A stretch of DNA of 64,000 bases from NCBI GenBank assembly GCA_963920575.1, contig OY986973.1:10842895-10906894 (forward strand), in the 5' to 3' direction. Shown piece after piece: positions 22,738 to 35,536 of this stretch. The notes below the pieces were generated by a model, which worked only from the letters and a program-made list of their open reading frames with translations, did not search any database and was not told the origin of the DNA. Source of the DNA: Narthecium ossifragum (Eukaryota > Streptophyta > Magnoliopsida > Dioscoreales > Nartheciaceae). A program made the translations under genes and the position numbers. Each line of letters begins with the position of its first letter. The first letter of the stretch is position 1.

Positions 22738-25053
22738 CTGCTCAGCACAAAATTCACCAAAAAAATCTTCTTAACAGTCTCTAATTTTACCACAAGATGC
22801 AAGAAAGAGCTACCATGTTTTAAAGATTATAGATACATAAGCCTAGCCAAGGCACAAAGGGTGCAATAATAATTTTGACACAGTGACCGATGAAACTTCC
22901 CGCATCTGAACAGAGAAGGTACCAAACTAATGCAAAAATTATTTATGCTGTTGAAATTCATACTTATCTGTTAATAGAAAATATTCACAATAATGAGAGA
23001 GAATTTAAAAATAATAAGCTATTTAGATAGAAACATATCAAATAGTACACATATAAGGCTAGGTTGCCATAAAAGAGAATATACGAGCCCTCCCTCCGAC
23101 TCCACTCCCTCTCCGTCCCTGATATGCTCCTCCCTACCTCTCCCCAATTTCTTTCTCCATTTTCCCCTATATTTGTTTCCCATTCCCTCTCCCCTCTCCT
23201 CTTATGGAGTACCATCTTCCTCTCTCCTTTCCTTTTCTTTCTCTATCTCCCCCTCCTTTGCTGCAAAACCTAACTTTCTTCTTTTAATAGGAGAAAAAGT
23301 TTGAAATGGCGTCACTGACAACAGCCTGTTGTCGGTCGATAACCGTCGGTTGCCGGCTGGCACGCACCGGTATAGGCCGCCAACCACATGTTGCCTTTCA
23401 TTTCCACCAGCCTAACTTCGTAATTCTTGAGCATAATGATGATTTCAAAGATCTACTTTTTAAAAGTTGATTCCTTAAGTTACATATACTGTCAGATGTC
23501 AGAATTGGGTTTGCCTGAGAATGGTTGAAGATTCACACATTTTAAAAACGAAGCTCAAAGCTGCTAAGATCACTAAGTCTCAATTCTTGGTCATTCAGAA
23601 AACTAGGAAAGATACAGCATTATTGGGCAAGAACAATATCATAAATATCATTAAGTCAATGTGCACCTAAATAGATCCATATTGAAGAAATGGTGAAAGG
23701 TGGTGGCATGGTGCTAGACATCCTTAGGGAAGAGTTGAAGGGATGACAGAAAAAATGCAGTGGATAGAAAGAACATCAATGAAATATCTCACCCATGTAT
23801 AAGTTACATCAATGAAATGCAGTGGTTTTTGTCGCATCTCTAGGACAGAGTTTGTTTGGTCCATTGGGGATGGACCAGATGCCCTATTGGGCAGTTTGTA
23901 GTCTGTAACCTAGCCTTGTGCTCATGAACTCTTCAAACAAAAAAATAAGTTACATAAACTCTGCCAAGCGGTGGTGACATGTACCAACCTCTCATCCAGA
24001 GGCAAAATCAGGTAGCAGTACTAGTCAAATTACCATAATGGGAGTCCTATTTAATTTTGACTTTTGTGAAAGCAATTTGGTTATGCTATAAAAAAGAAAT
24101 AAGAGAAGCTTATAGTCCAACTAAGTCCAGAGAAACCGAAACAATAACTATCAAGACAAACCTTTTATACTCGGATAGTCTGTCTGATGACCTTCCAACC
24201 ATTCCAATATTGTCAATCCATGCACCTTAGCATGTCCATTGCTTTTTCTTGCCCATCAACCACAAATTTTGAGCTATTCTCATCAAAGCTAGCCTAAACC
24301 ACCGTAGTAGTTCTTATCCATTCATTCACAAATCATTCTTCCTAACCACTCTTGCATTATTTGGTCTAATGTCCTGCTTTATTTTGCCGCATCTGACACA
24401 AGAATATCATCCATGCAGCACGGGTTTTTCACTTGAGTCTTCAGCATGCTAAAAGATGCAATATTGTTCTTTGTTTGACAGTATGCAATTCTTGTGATTA
24501 TAACACAACACCTCAATTTTAAGGCTTTGTCAGTCCAACTCTTGTCCATAGATTCATGCTCAATGATTCCTTTAACCCCGTATAATATCGCCAAGATACC
24601 TAACATTCTCAGGACATGTTGTAAATTGGCAATTTATGTCACTAGAAAAACCAAATGATTTTCAATCTTTTTTGTGCGAAATTGTAGTCCTGGATTACAA
24701 TTTGGCAATCAGTTCTGACCTCACACCATCCACTAAATTTAGGTTCTTTCATGCTGCCTTCTAACATATGTTACTTTAACAAAAGCATAACAGCTCAACA
24801 CTTCAAACATGATCCTTCGGTAGGTAGGTATCTTACACAAAAACTTTTAATAGAAGAAAGGCATGGTGCAGGACATTTAAGGATGAAAAACAAAGACAGT
24901 AACCAGGAGGACAATCCTATGCCAAAGGAAGCAGGAATGTGTGACAACTGAAGGCTGTTACATGATGTTTTAAGTGGTAAAATCTATAGATTATTAGTTT
25001 TTACATCAAATCTAGTAAACTTATTCACTGGTACACCACGCTAAGATGTTTTA
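22738..25053. other. OSCA intron 2, left part: no gene recognised
   Basis: This stretch lies between OSCA exon 3 and the candidate MULE end. It holds a pyrimidine-rich stretch with GCCGG words (about 23090-23400) and short frames without motifs. Confidence 0.5.
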
Positions 25054-25404
25054 ATGTGTAAACACCAATTCAAAGCAGTTATGGGAGGTTATGTATATTT
25101 CATGACATAATTACCCCTGTCTAGTATATAGATGATATTTGAGGCATTATATATCTATCGTCTTTACGAGGCAGTTACGGGTTAGTTTTGTTGCCCTTTT
25201 TGGCGAGATCCATTCAAATCGAAACCGGCGATTCGCGACATGATCTACGCGATTCCCTTTTTGTTCTTGTGACATCGTCGTCTTCCAATAGCTACCCCCT
25301 AACTGACGATCTTCGAAGCGCCCATTTGTTTCCGTCGCACCTCTCTGTTATTTTGTCCGTCGCGCCTCTATGTTTTGAAGCCCTCGTTTCCGTTTCTATT
25401 CAAG

Positions 25405-26117
25405 GTTAGTAGTAATCTAATCCGTTTACATCTGTCGTGAACTTTCCTTGGATAGTATTCTTCGTTTTTTTTTGTTTTTTTCGCCGTCGGTGTCGTTGCT
25501 ATTCAATGTTCTATGTTCTCTCTGTTTTGAAGTATCTACGGTTAGTTTTTGCTTCCAAGTGTTGGAGTCAGCTTATTTATGGCTATAAGCTGTTTTCCTT
25601 TGTTTTTTGTTCGGTATTCTCTCTTTGTTAGGAGATTACTGTCGTTTTCGCTTTGCACAAAGAGAAGTCTTCATAATTCTCTTTCCATAAAGAGAATCCT
25701 TCGGAATTCTCTTTAATAAGAGGGAATACTGAGATATATTCCCTTTTATGTTTTTTTTGTAGATGTGATTGTTAAATATGCGTTGTTGTTAGAGTATTTT
25801 CTATTATCTTCTTATTGTGTGCTCTGTTTTTCTTTCTATTTTCTATTTTGCATCCAATTATTCATGTATCTTTAGTATTTTGATTAATGTTAGTCTGTTT
25901 ACTTTTTAGTATTTTTCCATTAAATTGTTCATGTTACTGATATATGTCTATAAATTGTTTTCATTTGTTTTTTGATAGGTATTCACTTTTGTAGAGAGAA
26001 TACTGTCGAATTCTCTTTGTACAAAGTGAATATTTCATAATTCTCTTTTCATAAAGAGAATACGTAAGAATAATCTTTTCTGATAGAGAATACTGAGATA
26101 TATTCGTGTATGTTCAG
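25405..26117 (+). other. 5' UTR intron of mudrA with hairpin repeats
   Basis: Donor CAAG|GTTAGT (25405) and acceptor TATGTTCAG|GAATAGTA lie eight bases before the ATG at 26126. The intron holds a diverged direct duplication (about 25610-25745 and 25975-26107). Each copy has several inverted repeats such as AATTCTCTTTCCATAAAGAGAAT and ends GAATACTGAGATATATTC. The splice prediction is from the sequence only. Confidence 0.55.
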
Positions 26118-28215
26118 GAATAGTAATGGGGGTTCCTCTGTTGCTGATGTTTAAGTATGGTGGAGAGACAACAATTTGGAGATTTCGAACTGGGTGTTCT
26201 TTTGAAGGGCTTCTAACACATCTTACCGAGAAATGGCCTAATCTATCGAGAGATAATGTACGTATGCATTATTCGATTCCACAACATTCAAGATGCATCC
26301 TTGCTTCTGATGATGATTTTGAGGGTATGGTTTTGGTAGCATCGTACTTATCTATTGAACATGTTGAAGTTGATGTTTCGGATAGTAATGCCTTGAGGGA
26401 CGGTTGTACAGCTGAGGATGGAAATTCATGTTCTGATAATATTACAGATGACATTGAGTATGATCTTCTACCTAGTTTTTGTCCTCATGAGAAGAAGACA
26501 TTGATGACTGTTGGTTGGGATCAAGCAGTATGTGAGATTGGCCAAAAATTTGAGGGTGGTGTGAATGAGTTTCGTTTGTGTTTGCATAGGTATACTATAG
26601 AGTCTGGATATGACTTTAAGTTTGTGAGGAATCAATCTGATCGAGTCACAACAGTGTGCTTGAGGAAGGAGGAGACTGGTTGTGCTTGGATGGTTCATGC
26701 AAGTAGAGAGCCCATTAATGGGTGGTTTTATGTGAGAAAGTTCAATAATGTTCATAGTTGTGGTTCAGCTTTTCGTAGGGTAAAGCATAGGCGGATGAAC
26801 TCTAATTTGGTTGCAAGTTTGATCAAAGATAAGGTTCGTGGTAAGGCGACAGTACGTCCTATTGAAGTTGTGCATTCGTTTCACTCTGATTACGGACTCT
26901 CGATATCCTATAATCATGCATGGCACGGTGTTGAGAAGGCAAAGTAGGGTGTCTTCGGTGATCAAGATCAATCATTTGGAGAATTATCTTGGTATGTTCA
27001 GGCAGCGGCTTCTGCTAATCATGGTTCTCATTTACTTCTCGATGTTGATGAGGGTACTGGTCGTTTTAGGAGGTTGTTTGTTTCATTTAAAGCTTGTATT
27101 GATGGGTTCAAATTCTGTCGTCCATTATTATTTCTTGATGGCACTCATTTGAAGGCAAAGTTCAAAGGCCAATTATTGGCTGCAACTGGCAAGGATGGCA
27201 ACAGAGGTACACCATCTTTCATTTATTTATCACAGTTTATAGTTTTCTCTTTTATCTTTCATATTTTGTATTTTCAAAATTCTCTTTCCTATTTTACATT
27301 TTACGTTTTCTCTTTTTATTTTCAAAATAGAGTACAAGTAATTGATGGTTTAAAGTAATGTTCTAGGTTTGTATCCGCTTGCATTTGGAATTGTTGATTC
27401 CGAGAATGAAGAGAATTGGTTTTGGTTCTTGGACTGTCTGAAGGCAATATTATCTCCGGATCGTGTTATTACATTTGTTTCTGATAGGAACATTGGGCTA
27501 CTAAATGCTCTACCTAATGTATTTCCAAGGCATCATCATGCTTACTGCTTCTTTCATTTGAAGAATAATTTGAGAGATGCTTTCAGCCGTAAACGTTGCA
27601 GTAAGAACTTGAAGGATAAAATGTTGTACAAATTTGCCGAATGTGCATATGCTCCTACTATTGAACTTTATGAAACCAAGGTTGCTGAATTCTTAGCGGA
27701 GGGCGGGCAAGTTGCGGAGAGGTTCTTACAGAACCTTTCGAAGGAGAATTGGGCAAATGCATTCTTCAAGGGGAAACGATACGGTGAGATGAGCTCGGCT
27801 GCTGTAGAATCTTTTAATTCATGGATCGTTGATGAGCGGCATCTCCCTATCACGAATATGGTGGACTTGATTAGGCTAAAACTAATGCAAAAGTTGGCTG
27901 GTGTGTGTACTAATTGGTTGTTTTGTTATGTTTTTAGTTTTAGCAAGTAATTGTTGTTAATGTTTTCATGTTTGTACTTGCAGATAGAAGGGAAGCTTGC
28001 AGTAAATGGAATTCTGTCACATGTAGTGAAGTTGATCGTAGGATTTCATCATATATTGATGAAGCAAGGTCTTGGTTTGTCAAGAATTCCACCGCTACGC
28101 TGTTTGAGGTAGAATCGATTCCTTCTGTTTCTGTTGATTTGCAAAGGCAGACGTGTTTATGTTATCAGTGGCAGTTGAATGGCCTGCCATGTCCCCATAC
28201 CGTTGCTTGTATATT

Positions 28216-29651
28216 TGATCGCTCGCAAATGCGTTGTTAAATCAGATGCAAAACGCAATTTAGAATTTATAATCCTTCAATCAATACTACTCTACAAACG
28301 TAGAACAGTGGTGAGATCCGGAGTCGAACCACAGGGAAAGATTGTTTAACAAAAGAAGAAATCAAATTAAATCTCTAAACTCAAGTCCTAAGACGAAGAA
28401 AAGGAGTTTCAATGGTTTTGTTATCTAAGGAATTAAACTACTGAAAAAGCAATGAAAAGGTTGGGATAAATCAATGAGAGAAAACCTAGGGATTACTCAA
28501 TCCACTCTAATTTCACCTCTTGTATTCTCTAGTATCCTCTTATTCTCTAATCTAGACATATGGAATCACGGCTTCTTAAGCTCGCATGAATCTCTAAAAG
28601 AATGCTCATGTTATCCTATGGCATAGTCTATCTTCGCTTAGCATAGACTGTCTTCGGACTTAACTTGAGTACAATCTATCTTTGCTTAGCATAAACTATC
28701 TCAAAGGCATGCACAAAAGCGACATTAAAATCATCCTACCAACCTCTACCATCAAGCACAGCAATCAAGTAGGACTCAAAATACATCAAGGAACTCTGTT
28801 CCCTCAACTCTTTATAAAATAAAACCATATTCATAGGATCATGTCTTTGAAAAGATAATAAGAATCAAACTAGAAAATACAAAGAAGATCTACTAAAGCT
28901 TCATGAGATCCCTAAGTGTAGAATTAGCTACTCATCTTTGTGATGGAAGCCTTAGATTCGATGAAAAACGATTGGGATCCACGTTGTAGCTCCATCTTCT
29001 CCATAGAATCCTCCAAACCCTAGTTCTCTCTTTTCTCTCTATGAGGGCTTCTGGTTTTTGGCAAACAAAACCCTTTTTATATGCTAATTCCCGGAATTAG
29101 GGTTTTGGGTTGAGTTGGACCTCAAGTGCAAATCGGATTTCCCAATTCAAGTCTGACAGCCTCTTCCGGTCGCAACTGGGTTCAACCAGTCCAAAATTTG
29201 AGAATGAGTCCAACAAAAAAGATGTAGATTTGGAAGTTGTCTGTCCTCTCCCGAAGAGTTTACAATATTTGGACTTATCTAGAATATTTGGCGAATATTC
29301 TCCTGGGCGTCGACGGACCAGTCTTCCAGCAGCTAAATATCTTCATCTTCCTCCAAACTGCTATCAATCCATCAGGAATCTCTAAAAGCGTCCAACATGG
29401 AAGTTGTACATCTTGATGTCTTCTAGATGTCACCCAAATTTCAGAATATTTGGACCTAAAAATAGTGTATGGTGAATATTATGCTAACAGTCGACAGAGC
29501 AGTGTATTTCAGCATATTAAGCCTTTTTTGTACTTTCTAACTTGAATCTTCATTAAACTTGAAATCAACTAATAAACTATCAAATACAAACACTCTAAGC
29601 CTAACAAAGGTAAATTAAGGGGTTTAATTATGAATATTTAGTGACTCATCA
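28216..29651 (-). repeat. 3' LTR of the gag-only Athila-type element
   Basis: This is the left LTR; for this minus-strand element it is the 3' one. The complement of CACACCCCCTAA just inside it (29650-29661) gives the G-run polypurine tract TTAGGGGGTGTG. Confidence 0.92.
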
Positions 29652-29661
29652 CACCCCCTAA

Positions 29662-32139
29662 CTTACACTTTGCTAGTCCTCGAGCAAAGAAAAGATAAAA
29701 AGAAGGCAATAAATCTAACTAGCCACTTTCGTAAGTCTCACGATTGCACTTAGCATGTTGAACAAGCCTTTAAACCCCTGGGTTACTCCAGTGGAGGAGT
29801 TATAGTCTCCTGAGGGTTTTCATGGATGACACCCACAAACATCTATACATCCCCTTGAATATATCATTAGAAATCCATCATAATATTCATCAACTCTAAT
29901 GCATGAAATAGAAAGCCTATCCATGAATTCATCCTTCAACTCACAGTCACATAAAAATATGGTAAATCAAAACATGTCATAACATATTTCCAACACTTCA
30001 ACATATTTAATCATGATTAAGAATAACTTTAACACTCCTGTGTGTGAATGGGGTTCCACATGCTTCAGAGCATCAATTATATCTAAACACTTCAACTATT
30101 CAAGATCATAATCCTATCCAAGCACATATCTTCCACTTATCACATAGCAATATCTGTTTTTTTTCTCTTTTTTTTTAATGTATATATGACATGTGCAATG
30201 TTATAATTTCTTAAGCTTTCTTCATGGTCCATGTAACGAGGTTCAAGCCAGTGACTCCCAAACTAGACGGTTTTAGGGCACTAAATGTAGAACACTCTTC
30301 AGACTCTAATGCTCAAACCATGAAGGCTACAAATCATAACTAGTCATTTTTTTTAAGGAAATTCAACCGTTTTACGCGAACACCATGCTGGCTAGGCACA
30401 CTGCCCGGTTACTAAATTGAAAATCCCTTTTTTTCTTGTTTTTTTTTTCGCATACTCAGATAATTGCATGTGTTCATGTATTTTCTGTGTCATGACATGA
30501 AATTGTAAATCTATCCCAGTATCATGCTCAGAATCTAATATCAACCCATTAACATGTGAAAGTGAACATGTGCATTAGGATATGTCAAGCTATCCTTAAA
30601 TCAGGGTAAAAGTGTTAAAGTATAGAAATAATATCATGTATAGCAAAAATTTACTATTTCTTATATGACATACAAGTCTCGGAATAATTCATAAAATAAA
30701 TTTCTAAAACATGCACCTTTGTCAAATCATATCCTAATTTCATTCTTTTGACATAATTCAAGGGATGTATAATATTTGGTCACTAGAAAATAAAAATAAA
30801 AATATATGAGCATGAAATTTATGAATACTACCCCCCAACCTAAATGTAATTGTCCCCAATTACACTAAGTCACAAAAATAAATCAAGAAGTAAAGGGTAG
30901 AGATAACCATCATGAACGCCTTAGAAATAGATTTCTCGCTCTTCCAATTTTAGTTTAGGCACCGCCATCATAGAATAAATACTTCCTTCCCCACCATAAC
31001 CTGTCCCACAATTATATACCTTTTCAAAAAGATCAAATATAACAAATAAAAGTCCAAAAAGGTATTAGAATCATAGAAAATTTCGACAGAGTCTCCTTTG
31101 TAATAGCATGATAGAGCAACCTTGTACAAGCATTCAATCCACAAAAATTAAATTATAGACATGAAAATATTAAAATACAGGAAATTTTCCATGCACAACA
31201 CCCAACATAATCAGCATCCATTATATCATCCAAATTGAAGATCTGCACCGTCCGATCCGAAATCGAAGCTCTGTAGCACTTGGAACGTATCCATCAACAA
31301 TCGGACAGCGAAAAGTTCGCGGGAGGTGATCAACGGTGAAACGGCGTCGCGGTGATAGGAAGAATCGTTGAAGGCCAAGGAAGTCACTGGTGTGGTCTGA
31401 TCAAAGAATGGTGGCCTTCAGGCGGCGGAACGACGGTGGACGGCGTGGAGGGTGATGACGTGTGGAAATGGATTCCGATGATCGGAGCTCCAATCAAGGG
31501 CGGGGACGATTGAGGAAGGATCGTGGAAGGCCAATGAAGTGTTCTATGGGGTTTGATTGAAGAATGGGGCTTCCAGGCGGCGGATTGAGGGTGGTCGGAA
31601 AGGTGGAAACCGACGGCGGTTGAAGTCGATGATCCCGGCGGCAAGGAGTTTTTTTGATGGTGGAGGAAGCTTCGTGGTGGCCTGAGGAAGGTTATGGAGG
31701 TGGTTTGGGGCGGTGAGCGGCCGTGAATGGCGGTGAAGACGACGGCGGGGGGGCTCACCGGCGACGGAGGAGAAGGTGGCGAGGGAAATGAAGGACGGGG
31801 ATGAATAGGTGGAAGGTTGGCGGAGGTATCGGTGGTATTTTTAGGGGCTGGGGACGACCGGAGAGGTGGCGACGGCCGGCGGTGGGTCGTCGGCTCGGGG
31901 ATGAGCCGACGAGCCGGGACGACGAGCCGCGGGGAGAAGAAAAGAGCGAGAGGAGAGAGAAAACTCATAGGAAAATAAAGAAAATTTGGAAAAATAGGAA
32001 AAAGACGGAAAAAAAATGAAAAAAAAATCATGGAAAATCCTAAAAATTAAGGAAAATACGGGAAAAACATAAAACTTGGGTTGCCTCCCAACAAGCGCGC
32101 ACTTTTAAGTCTTTCGCTCGACTTCCCGAAAAGGTGCCA
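29662..32139 (-). other. 3' noncoding region of the gag-only element
   Basis: It is mostly AT-rich, with a GC-rich, Pro/Ser/Gly-coding-biased part at 31240-31950. Open frames there (for example 215 codons at 31384-32031) are low-complexity and match no pol domain. It stands where pol and an env-like region lie in autonomous Athila elements. Confidence 0.6.
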
Positions 32140-34935
32140 TTATAGCATGGATCCGTCTAGATGACGGAATCGATCACCCCACTTAGAATAATTTCTTCCA
32201 TATAATGCTTGAAACCAAACCCAACCCCACAGTAAATCAAGTAGTTGATGATGTAGGCTAACAAAGTTTTTCCTCCCAACAAGAGAACTAGAGACCCCAC
32301 CCTCTATAAAAGGCAACCTATCGTCATGTTTCATCTTGCACCCCGGTCTACAGTATGTGTCCTCCAGAATAGTGAAACTATCAATCGGGTGAACCGGAAG
32401 TGAAAGGTCAAATATAGATAAAAGACGCGGTGAAAGCAGTGATGATGGTGCAGATATAGAGAAAAGAGGAGGTGGCTCAACCTTAGGATATACTGCCGCA
32501 TCTGTACAAAGGTGAGTGTCGGCATAATAAGCACACAATTGGCCCGTATCTATCATAGGTGCGGGAGTAAAAGATATCGGTGAAAGGGGTTCAACCATCC
32601 CAGAAATAGTTTTTGTCTCCACAATATGCCGATCGAGTGATTGGTCGGACAAGGTGTGTGTTTTGATATCATATTTCGATTGTGCAGTGTTCAAATTAAC
32701 ATCATCATCAGAATCAGAAGCATAGGCATTCAAGATATCAGATAGCCTATCATTCTCCACTTCAACATCATCATCCTCCGAATCCTCAAACTCATACTCC
32801 TTTAGAATCACAACCAATCTAGCATTATGCAATTCAACATCATAATCATCATTATCAGAATCATATTCCTTCAAAATCTCAGATACTCTATCATTGTGCA
32901 GTGTAGCATCACCATCATCATCATCATCAGAGTCATAATGCCTCAAAATCTCAGATAATCTATCAATCATTATAACATGAGATTTATCATCACAGCAGTC
33001 AGTCAAACTATCAACACGAAAGCATTCATTCCCATGCTCAGGCAAACATGTAGTCTTAAAGATGTTCAGTTTAACATGCATATTACCAAAAGCGACATCC
33101 ATGACACCAGTTCGACACTGAATATTGGCATTTGCAGTGGCCAAAAAGGGGTGTCCTAAGATGATAGGCACAGTCTTTCTGCAGTGAACAGCGGGTTCCA
33201 TATCCAAGACGACAAAATCGACAGGGAAAAAGAAGTTGTCCACCTTAACTAATACGTCCTCTACGATACCTCTAGGGGTCTTAATAGACCTATCAGCTAA
33301 TTGCAAAACAACCGAGGTCAGTTTCAGTTCCTCCATCCCAAATTCCTTATAAAGGTAATAGGGCAAAATGTTAACACTGGCTCCTAGGTCAAGAAGGGCA
33401 CCATCAATCTGGTAGTCTCCTATGCAACAGGGTATGGTAGGGGTACCAGGGTCCTTTAGTTTGGGTGGCGTGTCATGTCTCAAAATCGAACTGACTTGTT
33501 CAGGTAAAAGGATTTTCTTGTCTCTGTTGGGTTTTGTCTGGCGTTTATGAGTGCAGAGATCCTTATGAAATTTGACATTGGAAGGGATTTGACGAATGGC
33601 CTGAAGCAATGGTATGTTGATGTTGACCTGTTTGAAGATTTCAAGGGCGTCCTGTACGGCTCTTCGAGCTTTGATAGTTGGATAGGGATCCTTAAGGGCC
33701 GCAGGAAAGGGTACCCTAGGTGTATACTTGGAAGGGTTAGGTTTCCTAGAATCAGAGAGTTTGGAATCAGGTGGGTTGTATGGGTCACCACCGTCCGTCC
33801 GATCGATCGGTGGAGTTACAGATCGGTCGGCTGACGGCCGATCGATCGGAAAGGTGGCCGATCGATCGGTACGGGTTCGTTCCCCTACATGATTGTCAAC
33901 GGTTTTTCCATTTCTAAGGGTCACTACGGCTTTGGTACTTTCAAAATTTTGGCTTTCTACGTGGTGTAGGCCTCTTGGATTGGGTAAAGGTTGACTCGGT
34001 AGGTGCCCTTCCTCTCTTCTAGCCATGTTGTTAGATAGCTGCCCAACTTGTTTTTCTAAATTTGATACGGATTGAATCGTTGAAGATAAATTGTTTGTCA
34101 ACAAGGAGACATCACTTTTGACAGTTGAAATTTCGACCTTCATGGATGACATGACCCTATTGAAATCACCTCTCATCTCTAAAAGTGTACTCATGATTGA
34201 ATTTAAAGTGGGCTCAGTTGATGATTTAGGAGGAGTAGGTTGAGAGGTATTCTGTGGATAATGTGAAGAGTATCCAGGGTTTGGATTTGCAGAAGGTTTA
34301 GGTTGGTACTTGAAATTAGATGTATTAGATGTATTGTTTTGGCCTTGAAAGTTACTTGACTGTTGTGGCTTCCAACTAAAATTAGGATGATTTCTCCAAC
34401 CTGGATTGTAGGTATTAGAATAAGGGTTGTTCTGAGGTTTGAAGAAACCATATGTAGCGATGGCATGTTCCTGAACAAAGTCAGGGAAATTGGAGGCCAA
34501 ATGACAATCAGTAGTAGAATGTTCAGAACTAGAACAAAGGGCACAAAAGTCAGGGGAAATCTGAATTGGAGGAGTCAGGGATTGGCCAGTTTTAAGTTGG
34601 TTAAGATCTTTGGTTAGGAGGGCTACTTGTGCGGAGAGACTTTGGAATTCAGAAATTTCATGAACACTCCGAGAATTACGAACAGTGGTAGACCGATTCC
34701 TAAAAACTGAGGCATTGTGTTGAGAATTTTCAGAAAGATTATCATACATCTCCCAAAGATCAGTCCAGGGCTTACTAAGAACAACACCCCCGCAGCAAGC
34801 TTCGACCATCATCCTATGACGATCAATAAGACCATTATAAAACGAATGGGCTAACTGCCACTCAGGTACTTCATGATGAGGACATTCTCTGAGAAGATCT
34901 TTAAAATTCCCAAGCTTCATGAAACATCTCATCAT
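32140..34935 (-). CDS. gag C-terminal half and retropepsin of the Athila-type element (931 codons)
   Basis: The frame starts inside gag (HHEVPEWQLAHSFYNGL). It has a coiled/linker part and a knuckle C-x2-C-x4-H-x4-C (CALCSSSEHSTTDC, about residues 133-146), then N/Q/P-rich sequence. The retropepsin follows, with the active-site triplet DLGASVNILPYYLY in place of D(S/T)G and LADRSIKTPRGIVEDVLVKVD typical of Athila proteases. After it come four diverged acidic repeats of about 26 residues (NDR.S.IL..Y.SD.DDD, at 32970-32700 on the DNA). A linker encodes CCGATCGATCGG palindromes as IDRP/DRS words. Upstream gag is in another frame, so this frame is separated from its start by an indel near 34910. 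Confidence 0.8.
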   Translation of the reverse strand: MMRCFMKLGNFKDLLRECPHHEVPEWQLAHSFYNGLIDRHRMMVEACCGGVVLSKPWTDLWEMYDNLSENSQHNASVFRNRSTTVRNSRSVHEISEFQSLSAQVALLTKDLNQLKTGQSLTPPIQISPDFCALCSSSEHSTTDCHLASNFPDFVQEHAIATYGFFKPQNNPYSNTYNPGWRNHPNFSWKPQQSSNFQGQNNTSNTSNFKYQPKPSANPNPGYSSHYPQNTSQPTPPKSSTEPTLNSIMSTLLEMRGDFNRVMSSMKVEISTVKSDVSLLTNNLSSTIQSVSNLEKQVGQLSNNMARREEGHLPSQPLPNPRGLHHVESQNFESTKAVVTLRNGKTVDNHVGERTRTDRSATFPIDRPSADRSVTPPIDRTDGGDPYNPPDSKLSDSRKPNPSKYTPRVPFPAALKDPYPTIKARRAVQDALEIFKQVNINIPLLQAIRQIPSNVKFHKDLCTHKRQTKPNRDKKILLPEQVSSILRHDTPPKLKDPGTPTIPCCIGDYQIDGALLDLGASVNILPYYLYKEFGMEELKLTSVVLQLADRSIKTPRGIVEDVLVKVDNFFFPVDFVVLDMEPAVHCRKTVPIILGHPFLATANANIQCRTGVMDVAFGNMHVKLNIFKTTCLPEHGNECFRVDSLTDCCDDKSHVIMIDRLSEILRHYDSDDDDDGDATLHNDRVSEILKEYDSDNDDYDVELHNARLVVILKEYEFEDSEDDDVEVENDRLSDILNAYASDSDDDVNLNTAQSKYDIKTHTLSDQSLDRHIVETKTISGMVEPLSPISFTPAPMIDTGQLCAYYADTHLCTDAAVYPKVEPPPLFSISAPSSLLSPRLLSIFDLSLPVHPIDSFTILEDTYCRPGCKMKHDDRLPFIEGGVSSSLVGRKNFVSLHHQLLDLLWGWVWFQALYGRNYSKWGDRFRHLDGSML
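33801..33867. repeat. GATCGATC palindromes inside the gag-pro frame
   Basis: GATCGATC or a one-mismatch form starts at 33801, 33821, 33840 and 33860 (spacing 20, 19, 20), mostly as CCGATCGATCGG. A second cluster in the 5' leader has starts at 35669 and 35689 (spacing 20), followed by GGTCGATCGGTCGG. Confidence 0.9.
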
Positions 34936-35536
34936 CGTTTTGCTTAAAAGATATGATCATAGTGCGATAGTTTTGGGTTTTGATGATAGGGAAATATTTT
35001 TTAAGAAAAGCATCTTGAAGTTGATCCCATGTTGCAATCGAGTTTGGTGGTAAAGTATGAAGCCAATGTTTAGCCTTGTCTTTCAAAGAAAAAGGGAAGA
35101 GCTTGAGTCTAAAGGCATCATCATTAAAATGCTGGAGTTTGAACATGGAAAGAAGTTCAAGGAAGCTAACAATATGACCATAAGGATCCTCATTTTCACG
35201 CCCATAAAAAGAAGTTAAAGCTGTAATCCAATTGGGCTTAATCTCATAATGAGTAGCATTAATAGGTGGTGGATTAATACAGGAGGCATATGTGAAAGGT
35301 CCAGGCAGAAAATGATTCCTAATTAGGCCTTCTATATGGTTATTGTTCTCATTGTTCCCCCCATTCCCATTATTATTTCCTTGCATCATGGTGTAGAAAG
35401 AATCAAGAGGTAGTTCAGGAATATCAACTTGTGAAGATCTTTGACGAAATGACTCTTGGCGGATGGATCTAAGAGTGTTTTCAATCTCTGGATCTAAAGG
35501 TGTCAATGGAAAACTTAATGATCGCCTACCTTGCAT
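34901..35536 (-). CDS. gag N-terminal half of the Athila-type element
   Basis: It starts MQGRRSLSFPLTPLD at 35536. FLPGPFTYASCINPP, HYEIKPNWITAL, GRENEDPYGHI and the WDQLQDAFLKKYFP segment mark the plant retrotransposon gag (capsid) domain. The frame stops at 34901 just after FHEAWE, where the family continues RFKDLLR.CPHH. The continuation is present in the next frame, so a small indel has split the gene in two. The ATG context and the 5' leader of about 400 bases after the primer site are normal for the type. Confidence 0.8.
   Translation of the reverse strand: MQGRRSLSFPLTPLDPEIENTLRSIRQESFRQRSSQVDIPELPLDSFYTMMQGNNNGNGGNNENNNHIEGLIRNHFLPGPFTYASCINPPPINATHYEIKPNWITALTSFYGRENEDPYGHIVSFLELLSMFKLQHFNDDAFRLKLFPFSLKDKAKHWLHTLPPNSIATWDQLQDAFLKKYFPIIKTQNYRTMIISFKQNDDEMFHEAWEF

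Noticed and set aside
24379..24606. Minus-strand frame with DDILVS, recalling the reverse-transcriptase YVDDILV motif
   Set aside because: No flanking reverse-transcriptase motifs and wrong neighbours (CMDDILVSDAAK). A chance match.
27190..27400. Stop and frame change in mudrA after GNRG
   Set aside because: Explained by a normal GT-AG intron (27207-27366) that keeps the frame into LYPLAFGIV.
31384..32031. 215-codon open frame, minus strand
   Set aside because: Pro/Ser-rich low-complexity translation of a GC-rich 3' region with no domain. No evidence of coding.
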